Shown here piece after piece: positions 1-5,235 of a stretch of 5,538 bases of DNA. Below the pieces are notes generated by a model. The model was not told the origin of the DNA, did not search any database, and saw only the letters and a list, made by a program, of their open reading frames with translations. Source of the DNA: Flavobacteriaceae bacterium (GTDB taxonomy: Bacteria > Bacteroidota > Bacteroidia > Flavobacteriales > Flavobacteriaceae); assembly GCA_016763215.1 (NCBI GenBank), contig JAESUF010000080.1, forward strand, positions 1-5,538, written 5' to 3'. Position 1 is the first letter of the stretch, and each line of letters starts with the position of its first letter. Made by a program: the position numbers and the translations under genes.

Positions 1-1170
1 ACCTTAATTATTGATGGTTCAAATGTTGGAATGATGTATGAAGGAACCTATAATGCCGAGTTAGAACAATTTGAAGGTACCTATAAAGAAGGAGCTGTGG
101 TATTGTCAATAAACCTAAAAAAAGGAGCAGTAAAAATAGCCGATACGAGAAGACCTCAAGAGCCTATAAAGCCATATCCATATTATGAAGAAGAGGTTGT
201 TTTTGAAAATGTTGAAGCAAAAATTACACTTTCAGGAACCCTAACATTGCCCAATAAAAAAGGAAAATTTCCTGTAGTAATATTAATAAGCGGAAGTGGT
301 CCTCAAGACAGAGACGAAAGTTATATGGGACACAAACCTTTTTTAGTGTTGTCAGATTATTTAACAAAACAAGGTATTGGAGTATTGCGTTTTGATGATC
401 GTGGTCATGGAAAATCTACAGGTGATTTTGGAAATGCAACAACAGAAGATTTTGCTAAAGATGTATTGAGTGCAATTACATATTTAAAAACTAGAAACGA
501 TGTGGATGTAAAACATATTGGTTTGATTGGCCATAGTGAAGGTGGTATTATTGCGCCTTTAGCAGCAAACAACTCAAAAGATGTTTCTTTTATGGTGTTG
601 CTAGCCTCTACAGGAATTTCTGGAGCAGAATTATCTGTAATGCAGTCTAAAACATTAAGACAATTTCCTGTTAAAGATGAAGTAACTTATGAAAAAAACA
701 CAAGAAAAGCGATTGCAATTGTAACCTCTAATAAGAGTGAAACTGAAATTAAAAAGGAATTAACAACCCATTATAATGATTTTTTAAGACCAATTTTAAC
801 GTCTTTAAATGTGCCAGAAAAGAATATCAATGCATTTATAGAAAGTCAGTTAAAAACAAGTCTAAAGCCTTGGTCACGTTATTTTTTACAATACAATCCA
901 GCTGATGAAATTGAAAAATCACAAATCCCTGTGTTGTCATTAAATGGCAGTAAAGACACCCAAGTAAATGCAAAAATAAATCAAGAAGGTATACGAAAAG
1001 CATTAATCAAAGGCAATAATCAAGATTATAAAATAGTGGAATTAGAAAATTTAAATCACTTTTTTCAAGAGTGCGAAACTGGAAAGATGGATGAATATAG
1101 AAAAATAGAACAAACATTTTCCCCAACTGCTTTAAAAGAAATTTCTAATTGGATTCTTAAAAGGATTTGA
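1..1170 (+). CDS. Alpha/beta hydrolase, C-terminal part (5' end outside window)
   Basis: The frame is open from base 1, so the ATG at 31 is internal and the true start lies upstream of the window. Numbering residues from that ATG, 1-30 (with EGTY and FEGTYKEG strands) look like the end of an N-terminal beta-rich domain often found before this hydrolase type. The catalytic domain follows: an oxyanion-hole strand VILISGSGPQDRD near 83-95, DDRGHGKSTG near 121, the nucleophile elbow GHSEG with Ser169 (codon 535-537), a probable acid Asp309 in NGSKD, and His343 in LENLNHFF. All three catalytic residues are present in the expected order, so the visible part appears intact. The family (COG1073-like serine hydrolases, often secreted in Bacteroidota) cleaves esters or related bonds; the substrate cannot be told. 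A signal peptide, if any, would be off-window. The stop is followed after 35 bases by a complete copy of the inverted-repeat element. Confidence 0.9.
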   Translation, partial: TLIIDGSNVGMMYEGTYNAELEQFEGTYKEGAVVLSINLKKGAVKIADTRRPQEPIKPYPYYEEEVVFENVEAKITLSGTLTLPNKKGKFPVVILISGSGPQDRDESYMGHKPFLVLSDYLTKQGIGVLRFDDRGHGKSTGDFGNATTEDFAKDVLSAITYLKTRNDVDVKHIGLIGHSEGGIIAPLAANNSKDVSFMVLLASTGISGAELSVMQSKTLRQFPVKDEVTYEKNTRKAIAIVTSNKSETEIKKELTTHYNDFLRPILTSLNVPEKNINAFIESQLKTSLKPWSRYFLQYNPADEIEKSQIPVLSLNGSKDTQVNAKINQEGIRKALIKGNNQDYKIVELENLNHFFQECETGKMDEYRKIEQTFSPTALKEISNWILKRI

Positions 1171-1248
1171 ATAAATCCAAAAAATCAGTAGAAACAAAAT
1201 ACTAAGCACAACAACGTGTATAGTCAATTGCTCGTTCTGTGTGTATTC

Positions 1249-1269
1249 GGAAAATCCTGCGGATTTTCC
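1249..1269. other. Perfect 9-bp hairpin inside the repeat
   Basis: GGAAAATCC, a three-base loop TGC, then GGATTTTCC. The stem is perfect. No T-run follows on either strand, so it does not look like an intrinsic terminator. It is better read as structure belonging to the repeat element. Confidence 0.7.
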
Positions 1270-1294
1270 TAAGGTTCGGTTTCCTTTTGCTATT

Positions 1295-1319
1295 TTAGTT
1301 GCGTAACAAACGCAACTAA
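1295..1319. other. Perfect 9-bp hairpin inside the repeat
   Basis: TTAGTTGCG, loop TAACAAA, then CGCAACTAA. The stem is perfect and sits at the inner edge of the right arm, where it would compete with pairing of that arm to 1226-1231. No T-run follows, so a terminator role is not supported. Confidence 0.7.
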
Positions 1320-1335
1320 CCATACACAAACACAT

Positions 1336-1344
1336 TGTATACAA
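1336..1344. repeat. 9-bp direct repeat TGTATACAA, left boundary of the sigma unit
   Basis: TGTATACAA occurs here at the right end of repeat copy 1, inside the 12-bp palindrome ATTGTATACAAT (1334-1345). It occurs again at 2579-2587 at the left end of copy 2. The two copies bracket exactly the sigma factor and membrane protein genes. They could be a recombination core or simply conserved ends of the repeat family. Confidence 0.5.
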
Positions 1345-1436
1345 TCAAGAATAAGATTCAAAAATAATTTATATAAAAACGATTCTTCAAAGTGTAATAA
1401 TTTTTAAAGTTAACCACCAAACAAATAAAAGATAAA

Positions 1437-1931
1437 GTGAGTAACGAATTTTATAAAACGTCAATTTTACAATATTCTGGAATAATCATTAAGATTTGTA
1501 GGGCTTATAGTAATTCTCAAGAGGATTTCGAGGATTATTATCAAGAGGTTTGTTTACAAATTTGGAGGAGCAAAGAAAATTTTAAAGGCAAGTCTGAATG
1601 GTCAACTTGGGTTTATAGATTATCTCTAAATGTTTGTTTGACACTACTTAAAAAAGAAACAAAAAGAAATGACCAATATTCAGTTAGAGAACCTATTTCA
1701 ATCGAAATAAATCAAGACGACCAAACTTTTTCAGAGGATTCATTGAATCAACTTTATTCAGCAATCAAGCAATTATCTAAAATTGACAGGGCCGTTATTA
1801 TACTTTACCTAGAAGAAAGATCTTATCAAGAAATCTCTGAAATTATGGGAACTAGCACATCGAACATTGGTGTAAGAATTAACAGAATAAAAAAACGATT
1901 AAAGAAAATTATTAATGGAAAAATCAATTGA
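1437..1931 (+). CDS. ECF (sigma-70 family) RNA polymerase sigma factor
   Basis: Predicted extracytoplasmic-function sigma factor, 164 residues, a normal length for the group. Region 2 spans about 10-73. Its core-binding and -10 recognition part contains EDFEDYYQEVCLQIWRS (29-45), followed by KGKSEWSTWVYRLSLNVCL (50-68). Region 4 spans about 106-157, with the helix-turn-helix YQEISEIMGTSTSNIGVRI (130-148) that would contact the -35 element. The start is GTG at 1437. An in-frame stop lies at 1398 and no ATG or better codon lies between, so GTG is the only convincing start; the leader is A-rich (AAATAAAAGATAAA) without a Shine-Dalgarno site. The next gene begins inside its last codons (17-base overlap), which implies cotranscription and translational coupling. 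Its own leader (1346-1436) probably carries the promoter, but no clear TAnnTTTG box is visible. It acts in the cytoplasm on RNA polymerase; the inducing signal is unknown. Confidence 0.93.
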   Translation: MSNEFYKTSILQYSGIIIKICRAYSNSQEDFEDYYQEVCLQIWRSKENFKGKSEWSTWVYRLSLNVCLTLLKKETKRNDQYSVREPISIEINQDDQTFSEDSLNQLYSAIKQLSKIDRAVIILYLEERSYQEISEIMGTSTSNIGVRINRIKKRLKKIINGKIN

Positions 1932-2568
1932 AAATATCTGGAAAAAAGGATTTACAAATAGTGATTTATTGTCTATCCCGATTATTGAAAATATAAGAAG
2001 CCTAAAATCGATATATACTATCGATAAGTTTAAAAAAATGTACAAACTAAATATTATAGGCTTGACTTTAACAGCTGTAATTATATTATTAGCCTTCATC
2101 TTTGGAGGAATTCCTTTTATTGGAATGTATATGTTTACATTGTTTATATCAATGGCTATTATAGGCCTAAAAAGTTTAAATAACTTAAATCAAATTAATT
2201 TTGGAGAATCAAATTATGAATTCCTAAAAGCATTTGACAATTGGTTAAATAATTCAAATTCAAAAATTTTATTAGTATATAAAATATGGATTCCTCTGTT
2301 CTTTATAGGTTTTGCTTTTGCTCTGCTATATACCAATTTCTTCATTCCATTTATTGGTGAAACTTTGATAGACAAAATATTGAATAATGAAAACATGTTT
2401 ATTGTCAATAAAATACCTGTATTCTGGTTCTTAGGTATTATAATAATAGCTATTGTATTATCATATTTTTCAAGTTCATTTTATAAGATAGAAATGAAAG
2501 ATATTTATGGAAATATTTTGGGTGAAATAAAACAACTTATAGCTGAAGTGGAAGAATTACGATCTTAA
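1915..2568 (+). CDS. Four-helix membrane protein paired with the ECF sigma factor, putative anti-sigma or signalling partner
   Basis: 217 residues. A cytoplasmic-looking N-terminus (1-44) contains IWKKGFTNSDLLSIPII and DKFKKMYK, features I associate with the membrane proteins often encoded directly after ECF sigma factors in Flavobacteriia. Four hydrophobic segments follow, at roughly 45-62, 66-84, 122-141 and 168-189, then a charged amphipathic tail (190-217, with IKQLIAEVEELRS). The ATG at 1915 overlaps the sigma gene by 17 bases. Seen: overlap, order and topology. Inferred: the N-terminal region or tail holds the sigma factor at the membrane until a signal arrives. There is no recognisable zinc-binding ZAS motif or FecR-type domain, so it is not a classical anti-sigma factor, and its function remains unproven. 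It is followed after 10 bases by the second repeat copy. It could instead be an effector of the sigma regulon rather than its inhibitor. Confidence 0.8.
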   Translation: MEKSIENIWKKGFTNSDLLSIPIIENIRSLKSIYTIDKFKKMYKLNIIGLTLTAVIILLAFIFGGIPFIGMYMFTLFISMAIIGLKSLNNLNQINFGESNYEFLKAFDNWLNNSNSKILLVYKIWIPLFFIGFAFALLYTNFFIPFIGETLIDKILNNENMFIVNKIPVFWFLGIIIIAIVLSYFSSSFYKIEMKDIYGNILGEIKQLIAEVEELRS

Positions 2569-2578
2569 CTGAAAAGAC

Positions 2579-2587
2579 TGTATACAA
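2579..2587. repeat. 9-bp direct repeat TGTATACAA, right boundary of the sigma unit
   Basis: Identical to 1336-1344 and in the same orientation. It sits 10 bases after the stop of the membrane protein gene. The sequence is itself nearly palindromic (TGTATACA), so it would read almost the same on the other strand. Confidence 0.5.
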
Positions 2588-2620
2588 CACCGTGTATAAT
2601 TAATTGCTATTGAGCAATTG
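2579..2620. repeat. Second copy of the repeat, left end only
   Basis: Bases 2584-2608 match 1208-1232 of copy 1 at 22 of 25 positions, including the shared CGTGTATA and AATTGCT. The copy starts with TGTATACAA. A small perfect hairpin follows (AATTGCT 2602-2608, loop ATTG, AGCAATT 2613-2619) in place of the longer interior of copy 1. No right arm resembling 1295-1345 was found downstream, so this copy is truncated or a short variant. It lies between convergent genes and could help end transcription, but there is no T-run. Confidence 0.65.
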
Positions 2621-2692
2621 CATCAAAAATAAAGCTATAGTTTCTTCATCTCTGGATTCTTTGAGCTCCGATATAATTTCTTTTGAAGCCAC
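2600..2692 (-). pseudogene. 30-codon ORF, probable C-terminal remnant of a lost gene
   Basis: Reading from a GTG at 2692 to TAA at 2600-2602 gives a 30-residue acidic, amphipathic peptide containing KEIISELKESRDEET and LFLMQLLNSN. The same frame is closed by a TAA a few codons upstream (just past the MORN gene's stop), and no ATG or convincing leader is present. It reads like the tail of a larger protein rather than an independent gene. Its stop codon lies inside the repeat copy at 2579-2620, so on the minus strand too the repeat begins at a stop codon. Chance open frame or an expressed micropeptide are alternatives. Confidence 0.25.
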
Positions 2693-2721
2693 TATTAATC
2701 TTTATAATTTGTCAGCAAATT

Positions 2722-4188
2722 TTATTCCTGTACTTTTCCATTAATATATGTTAAAGTGTTAACAAATTTTCCATTTTCATCATAGTATTTCCAATCTCCA
2801 TCCTGCAGACCATTTTTAAATTGTCCAATTTTCCATAATTGTTCATTTTTATGATATACTTTCCATTCTCCCACCATCTTTCCTCTTTCATATTTTCCAA
2901 TATTTTCTAATTTACCATTTTTATGGTAGAACTTCCATTCACCAACCTTCTTACCATTTTTAAATTGTCCAATAGACGATAATCTTCCATTTTCAAAGTA
3001 TTGTTTCCATTCGCCAAATCCTAATCCTCTACTTAGTTTTCCAAATTTCCATAATTGCCCATTTTTATAATAGTATTTCCATTCTCCATCCTGCTTACCA
3101 TTTTCAACTTCTCCAACGCTCTTTAATTGGCCGTTTTCATGGAAATATTTCCAATTTCCATCTTGCTTACCTTTTTTAAATTGTACTATTTGAAATAATT
3201 TCCCGTTTTCATTATAGTATTTCCAATCTCCATCTTGTTTTCCCCTTTCATATTTCCCAATATTTTTTAATTGTCCATTTTCGTAGTAGTTTTTCCATTC
3301 TCCAACCCCAATTCCTCTACTTTGTTTTCCAACACGCTTTAATTGTCCATTTTTATAATAGTATTTCCATTCTCCAATCTTATATCCAGGTCCAAAATCG
3401 ATAGATTCATAATTTCCTTTTTCCATTTTCCCAACACTCTCTAATTGCCCATTTTCATAATAGTATTTCCATTCTCCAACCTGAATTCCTCTTTCATATT
3501 TTCCAATATGCTTTAATTTACCATTTACAGAATAGTATCTCCATTCTCCAATCTTATAGCCTTTACTATACCTCCCAATTTTTTCTAATTGTCCATTAGT
3601 ATAATAATTTTTCCATTCCCCAATTTCCTTTCCATTCTCATATTTTCCAATATACTTTAATTTACCATTTACATGATATTCTTTCCATTCTCCAACCTGA
3701 ATTCCTCTTTCATATTTTTCAATTGCAAATAATTGTCCATTTGTATAAAATTTTTTCCATACTCCAACTTGTTCTTCATTTTTAAAATTCTCAATAGTAA
3801 ATAATTGTCCATTTTCATGATATAATTTCCATTCCCCATCTTTCTTTCCATTTTCATATTTCCCAATACTCAAAATTTTTCCATTATCAAAATAAAATTT
3901 CCATTCTCCATCTTTAATTCCCTTTTCATTACTATATTTTCCAATACTTTTTATTTTCCCATTTTTAAAATATAATTTCCATTCACCAACCTTAAATCCC
4001 TTTTCATATTTTCCAATAAACTCTAATTGACCATTTTCATGGTAGTTTTTCCATTCTCCTACTAACTTTCCATTTTCAATTTTTCCAACAACATATAATT
4101 GGCCATTTTCATGATAGGTTTTATACTCTTGAGCGGAGATATTGATAATTAGAAAACAAAATATTAATATCATAATTATTTTTCTCAT
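2722..4188 (-). CDS. Secreted MORN_2-type repeat protein (YwqK-like), 19 repeats
   Basis: 488 residues. The N-terminus is a Sec signal peptide: MRK, a hydrophobic stretch (4-17), then ISA before Gln20. Cys11 lies within the hydrophobic core and not in a lipobox, so this is a signal peptidase I substrate and not a lipoprotein. From Tyr25 to the end the protein consists of 18 full units and a final 20-residue partial unit, with a period of 24 residues and the pattern Y-[YHF]-x-N-G-[QK]-L-x-x-I-G-K-Y-x-x-G-x-x-x-G-E-W-K-x. Unit 3 is 26 long and unit 10 is 34 long, carrying a 10-residue insert (259-268, NYESIDFGPG). The repeats match the MORN_2 family found in COG2849 (YwqK) proteins, some of which are annotated as antitoxins. 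No toxin-like partner is next to it, so that label is not supported here. A rigid beta-solenoid or sheet-like scaffold outside the cytoplasmic membrane is inferred. The start ATG is preceded by an A-rich stretch. The gene converges with the sigma unit. Confidence 0.9.
   Translation of the reverse strand: MRKIIMILIFCFLIINISAQEYKTYHENGQLYVVGKIENGKLVGEWKNYHENGQLEFIGKYEKGFKVGEWKLYFKNGKIKSIGKYSNEKGIKDGEWKFYFDNGKILSIGKYENGKKDGEWKLYHENGQLFTIENFKNEEQVGVWKKFYTNGQLFAIEKYERGIQVGEWKEYHVNGKLKYIGKYENGKEIGEWKNYYTNGQLEKIGRYSKGYKIGEWRYYSVNGKLKHIGKYERGIQVGEWKYYYENGQLESVGKMEKGNYESIDFGPGYKIGEWKYYYKNGQLKRVGKQSRGIGVGEWKNYYENGQLKNIGKYERGKQDGDWKYYNENGKLFQIVQFKKGKQDGNWKYFHENGQLKSVGEVENGKQDGEWKYYYKNGQLWKFGKLSRGLGFGEWKQYFENGRLSSIGQFKNGKKVGEWKFYHKNGKLENIGKYERGKMVGEWKVYHKNEQLWKIGQFKNGLQDGDWKYYDENGKFVNTLTYINGKVQE
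2725..4116 (-). repeat. 72-bp coding tandem repeat array (MORN_2 units)
   Basis: The 24-residue protein period is a 72-bp DNA period. Units differ in sequence overall but contain islands of identity: 3466-3502 and 3682-3718 are identical over 37 bases and lie exactly 216 bases (three units) apart. Such blocks indicate fairly recent duplication or conversion between units. Unit number may therefore vary between strains and is prone to assembly collapse. Confidence 0.85.
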
Positions 4189-4542
4189 TTTATTTTTTTT
4201 ATGTTACACTGTTTAAGTAAAAGTAATTGATATAAAATATCATACGCTTAAACGCTAGGTTATACCCAATATTAATTTCGTATAAATCTATAGAATGCTT
4301 TTTAAATTAGCTTTAATATTCGCTTATCATGAAGCACAACTCGTTATCTAGAGAGTAAAACTTCTGTTTATAGTCTATTATTCCCAGATAATAACATGTT
4401 TTGTTCTTGTTTCGAGTTATTCTTTAAAGATAGTAAAATCTATTAAAAGCTTAAAACAGAATTTTAAACTTAGGATATTAATGCATAAAATTAATGATAA
4501 AAAGACTTGGTTTTTAACTCAGTTCTTTGTTGGCAACTGGCT
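4189..4542. other. 354-base gene-free region
   Basis: No open frame with a credible start and composition was found on either strand. Close to the MORN gene the sequence is a T-run on the plus strand, giving an A-rich leader for that gene. A near promoter-like TACTTTTA lies about 30 bases upstream of its start, too weak to call. Present are an imperfect inverted repeat (4447-4456 with 4462-4471, 9 of 10 pairs, loop CAGAA) and AGCACAAC at 4333-4340, which is identical to 1205-1212 at the left end of repeat copy 1 and is followed by the similar TCGTTAT. This may be a decayed repeat end. Otherwise I see nothing in it. Confidence 0.5.
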
Positions 4543-4851
4543 TTATTTTTCGTGAACATATTCCATTGCTGATTTTGCGTATTTTGCCCAATTGTTAGAA
4601 TAGTCAAAAGGAACTTGAACCCATTCTTTCATTGGTCGTTTTTTTCCTGATGGGTCAAAAAGTTGTGAACCATCTGAACTTAAAGCATCGCTGTGTGATT
4701 CTCCAGTTAATTTAAATACCATTTCATTCTGAAAGAAAGATAGAAATGCTTTTCCATTAATTTTGAAGCAAGGTTTACCAAACATTTGACTTTGTTCAGC
4801 GTTCTCTATCTTTTGTCCGATTGAAATGTAAAACTCTTCTTCTTTAGTCAT
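4543..4851 (-). CDS. TfoX N-terminal domain-like small protein
   Basis: 102 residues. Residues 20-80 fit the TfoX_N fold: QMFGKPCFKINGKAF (22-36, compare the family's typical MFGG...F.VNG), a short strand EMVFKLTGE (43-51), then LFDPSGKKRPMKEWVQVP (64-81), which corresponds to the family's conserved GRPMKGWV segment. The protein consists of this domain only and lacks the C-terminal TfoX_C helix-hairpin region of true competence regulators, so there is no reason to call it a competence factor. Stand-alone TfoX_N proteins are common and of unknown biochemical role; the protein is probably cytoplasmic. The ATG is the only start, because a TAA lies three codons upstream in frame. It is separated from the MORN gene by 354 bases and has its own short A/T-rich leader, so it may be transcribed alone. 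Confidence 0.85.
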   Translation of the reverse strand: MTKEEEFYISIGQKIENAEQSQMFGKPCFKINGKAFLSFFQNEMVFKLTGESHSDALSSDGSQLFDPSGKKRPMKEWVQVPFDYSNNWAKYAKSAMEYVHEK

Positions 4852-4870
4852 TGTTATTTAATAGATTTTA

Positions 4871-4982
4871 TTAATTGTGACCATTCGGGCAACATTTTCC
4901 ATTAGTATTTTTAACAATTGCGTTTCCCAATCTTCTCAGAAAATCGTATCAACTTTTTATTCAGTTTTTCTATTCCGTCCTG
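4871..4982 (-). pseudogene. Probable frameshifted C-terminal remnant
   Basis: Two short minus-strand frames abut here. Frame A (4982 down to TAA 4911-4913) reads DGIEKLNKKLIRF and then degenerates. Frame B (4948 down to TAA 4871-4873) reads FLRRLGNAIVKN and ends TNGKCCPNGHN. Removing one T from the four-T run (4940-4943) would join them into a continuous basic, amphipathic stretch ending in a Cys-Cys tail. This looks like the broken end of a small gene whose 5' part was lost; frame A begins inside the last 13 bases of the PLDNc-like gene. The parent gene is not recognised, and chance cannot be excluded for so short a segment. Confidence 0.3.
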
Positions 4983-5188
4983 TTAAATTTCGGTTGAAAC
5001 TTTCTCCGTTCTATTCTTCTCAATTGAAAATATAAGATTGATCCTAAAACTGGAAAAACGAGAACAACGATAAGCCAAACCATATTCATTTTTGGGTTTT
5101 TTAATCTCGATTTTGTTATGTCAATAATTGCCCAGAACCATAATACAATGGTTAAAATGATAAATCCGATAAATAATGTTGATTCCAA
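4970..5188 (-). CDS. PLDNc-like two-helix membrane protein, TTG start
   Basis: 72 residues with two transmembrane helices (about 5-22 and 37-55) joined by a short basic loop, and a strongly basic tail (QLRRIERRKFQPKFNRTE). The order WAIIDITKSR, then MVWLIVVLVFPVLGSILYF, is the signature of the PLDNc family (the N-terminal membrane domain of cardiolipin synthase-type phospholipase D proteins), found widely as a stand-alone small protein of unknown function. There is no HKD catalytic motif, so no phospholipase activity is expected. The start is TTG at 5188: the frame is closed by a TAA six codons upstream, no ATG lies between, and the first internal ATG would remove the first helix. It follows the thioredoxin-like gene by 47 bases on the same strand and could be cotranscribed with it. 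Confidence 0.82.
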   Translation of the reverse strand: MESTLFIGFIILTIVLWFWAIIDITKSRLKNPKMNMVWLIVVLVFPVLGSILYFQLRRIERRKFQPKFNRTE

Positions 5189-5235
5189 AATAGTGTGTTT
5201 TATTATTTAATTTATAGGGTGTTAGCAAACGTGTT

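Larger units (their letters stand above)
1206..1345. repeat. Interspersed inverted-repeat element, complete copy
   Basis: The outer ends are inverted relative to each other. The left arm begins GCACAACAACGTG and the right arm ends CACATTGTAT. Inside them, 1219-1231 pairs with 1312-1324 at 10 of 13 positions. All three mismatches become G-T wobbles if the minus strand folds, and the right arm carries six extra bases (CACAAA, about 1325-1330) and the left arm three. Two perfect hairpins lie within (1249-1269 and 1295-1319). The left 25 bases (1208-1232) recur at 2584-2608 with 22 of 25 identities. From general familiarity, sequences of this kind recur between genes in Flavobacteriaceae, but I cannot name a described family. 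The layout (gene, then imperfect inverted repeat with extrahelical bases on one strand) resembles an integron attC site. A MITE or other palindromic repeat is an equally open reading. Confidence 0.7.

Noticed and set aside
1249..1319. Hairpins as an intrinsic terminator for the hydrolase gene
   Set aside because: Stems are perfect but no T-run follows either one on the plus or minus strand; they belong to the repeat element.
1132..1344. 70-residue minus-strand open frame covering the repeat element
   Set aside because: It is made almost wholly of the inverted repeat read in reverse and overlaps the hydrolase end. Its composition reflects repeat structure and there is no leader. It is the kind of spurious hypothetical that repeats generate.
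1899..2408. Two minus-strand open frames (1899-2099 and 2214-2408) opposite the membrane protein gene
   Set aside because: They lie antisense to a well-supported membrane protein, with composition explained by complementing hydrophobic codons.
3669..3866. Second open frame inside the MORN gene
   Set aside because: A 72-bp repeat keeps all frames periodic, so an out-of-frame run without stops is expected. The Met/Lys/Asn-rich product is a shadow.
2725..4116. Regular repeat array that could be mistaken for CRISPR
   Set aside because: The 72-bp period has no separation into constant repeat and unique spacer, keeps one reading frame throughout and encodes a consistent 24-residue protein motif.
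2722..4188. Antitoxin of a toxin-antitoxin pair, from the YwqK family label
   Set aside because: The protein has a secretion signal and no small toxin-like gene adjoins it; the family name alone is not evidence.
4329..4358. Nine-codon ATG frame on the plus strand in the gene-free region
   Set aside because: Too short, with no leader or neighbouring regulatory context; expected by chance.
4543..4851. Competence regulator TfoX/Sxy
   Set aside because: Only the N-terminal domain is present and such stand-alone domains are widespread; no competence genes are nearby.
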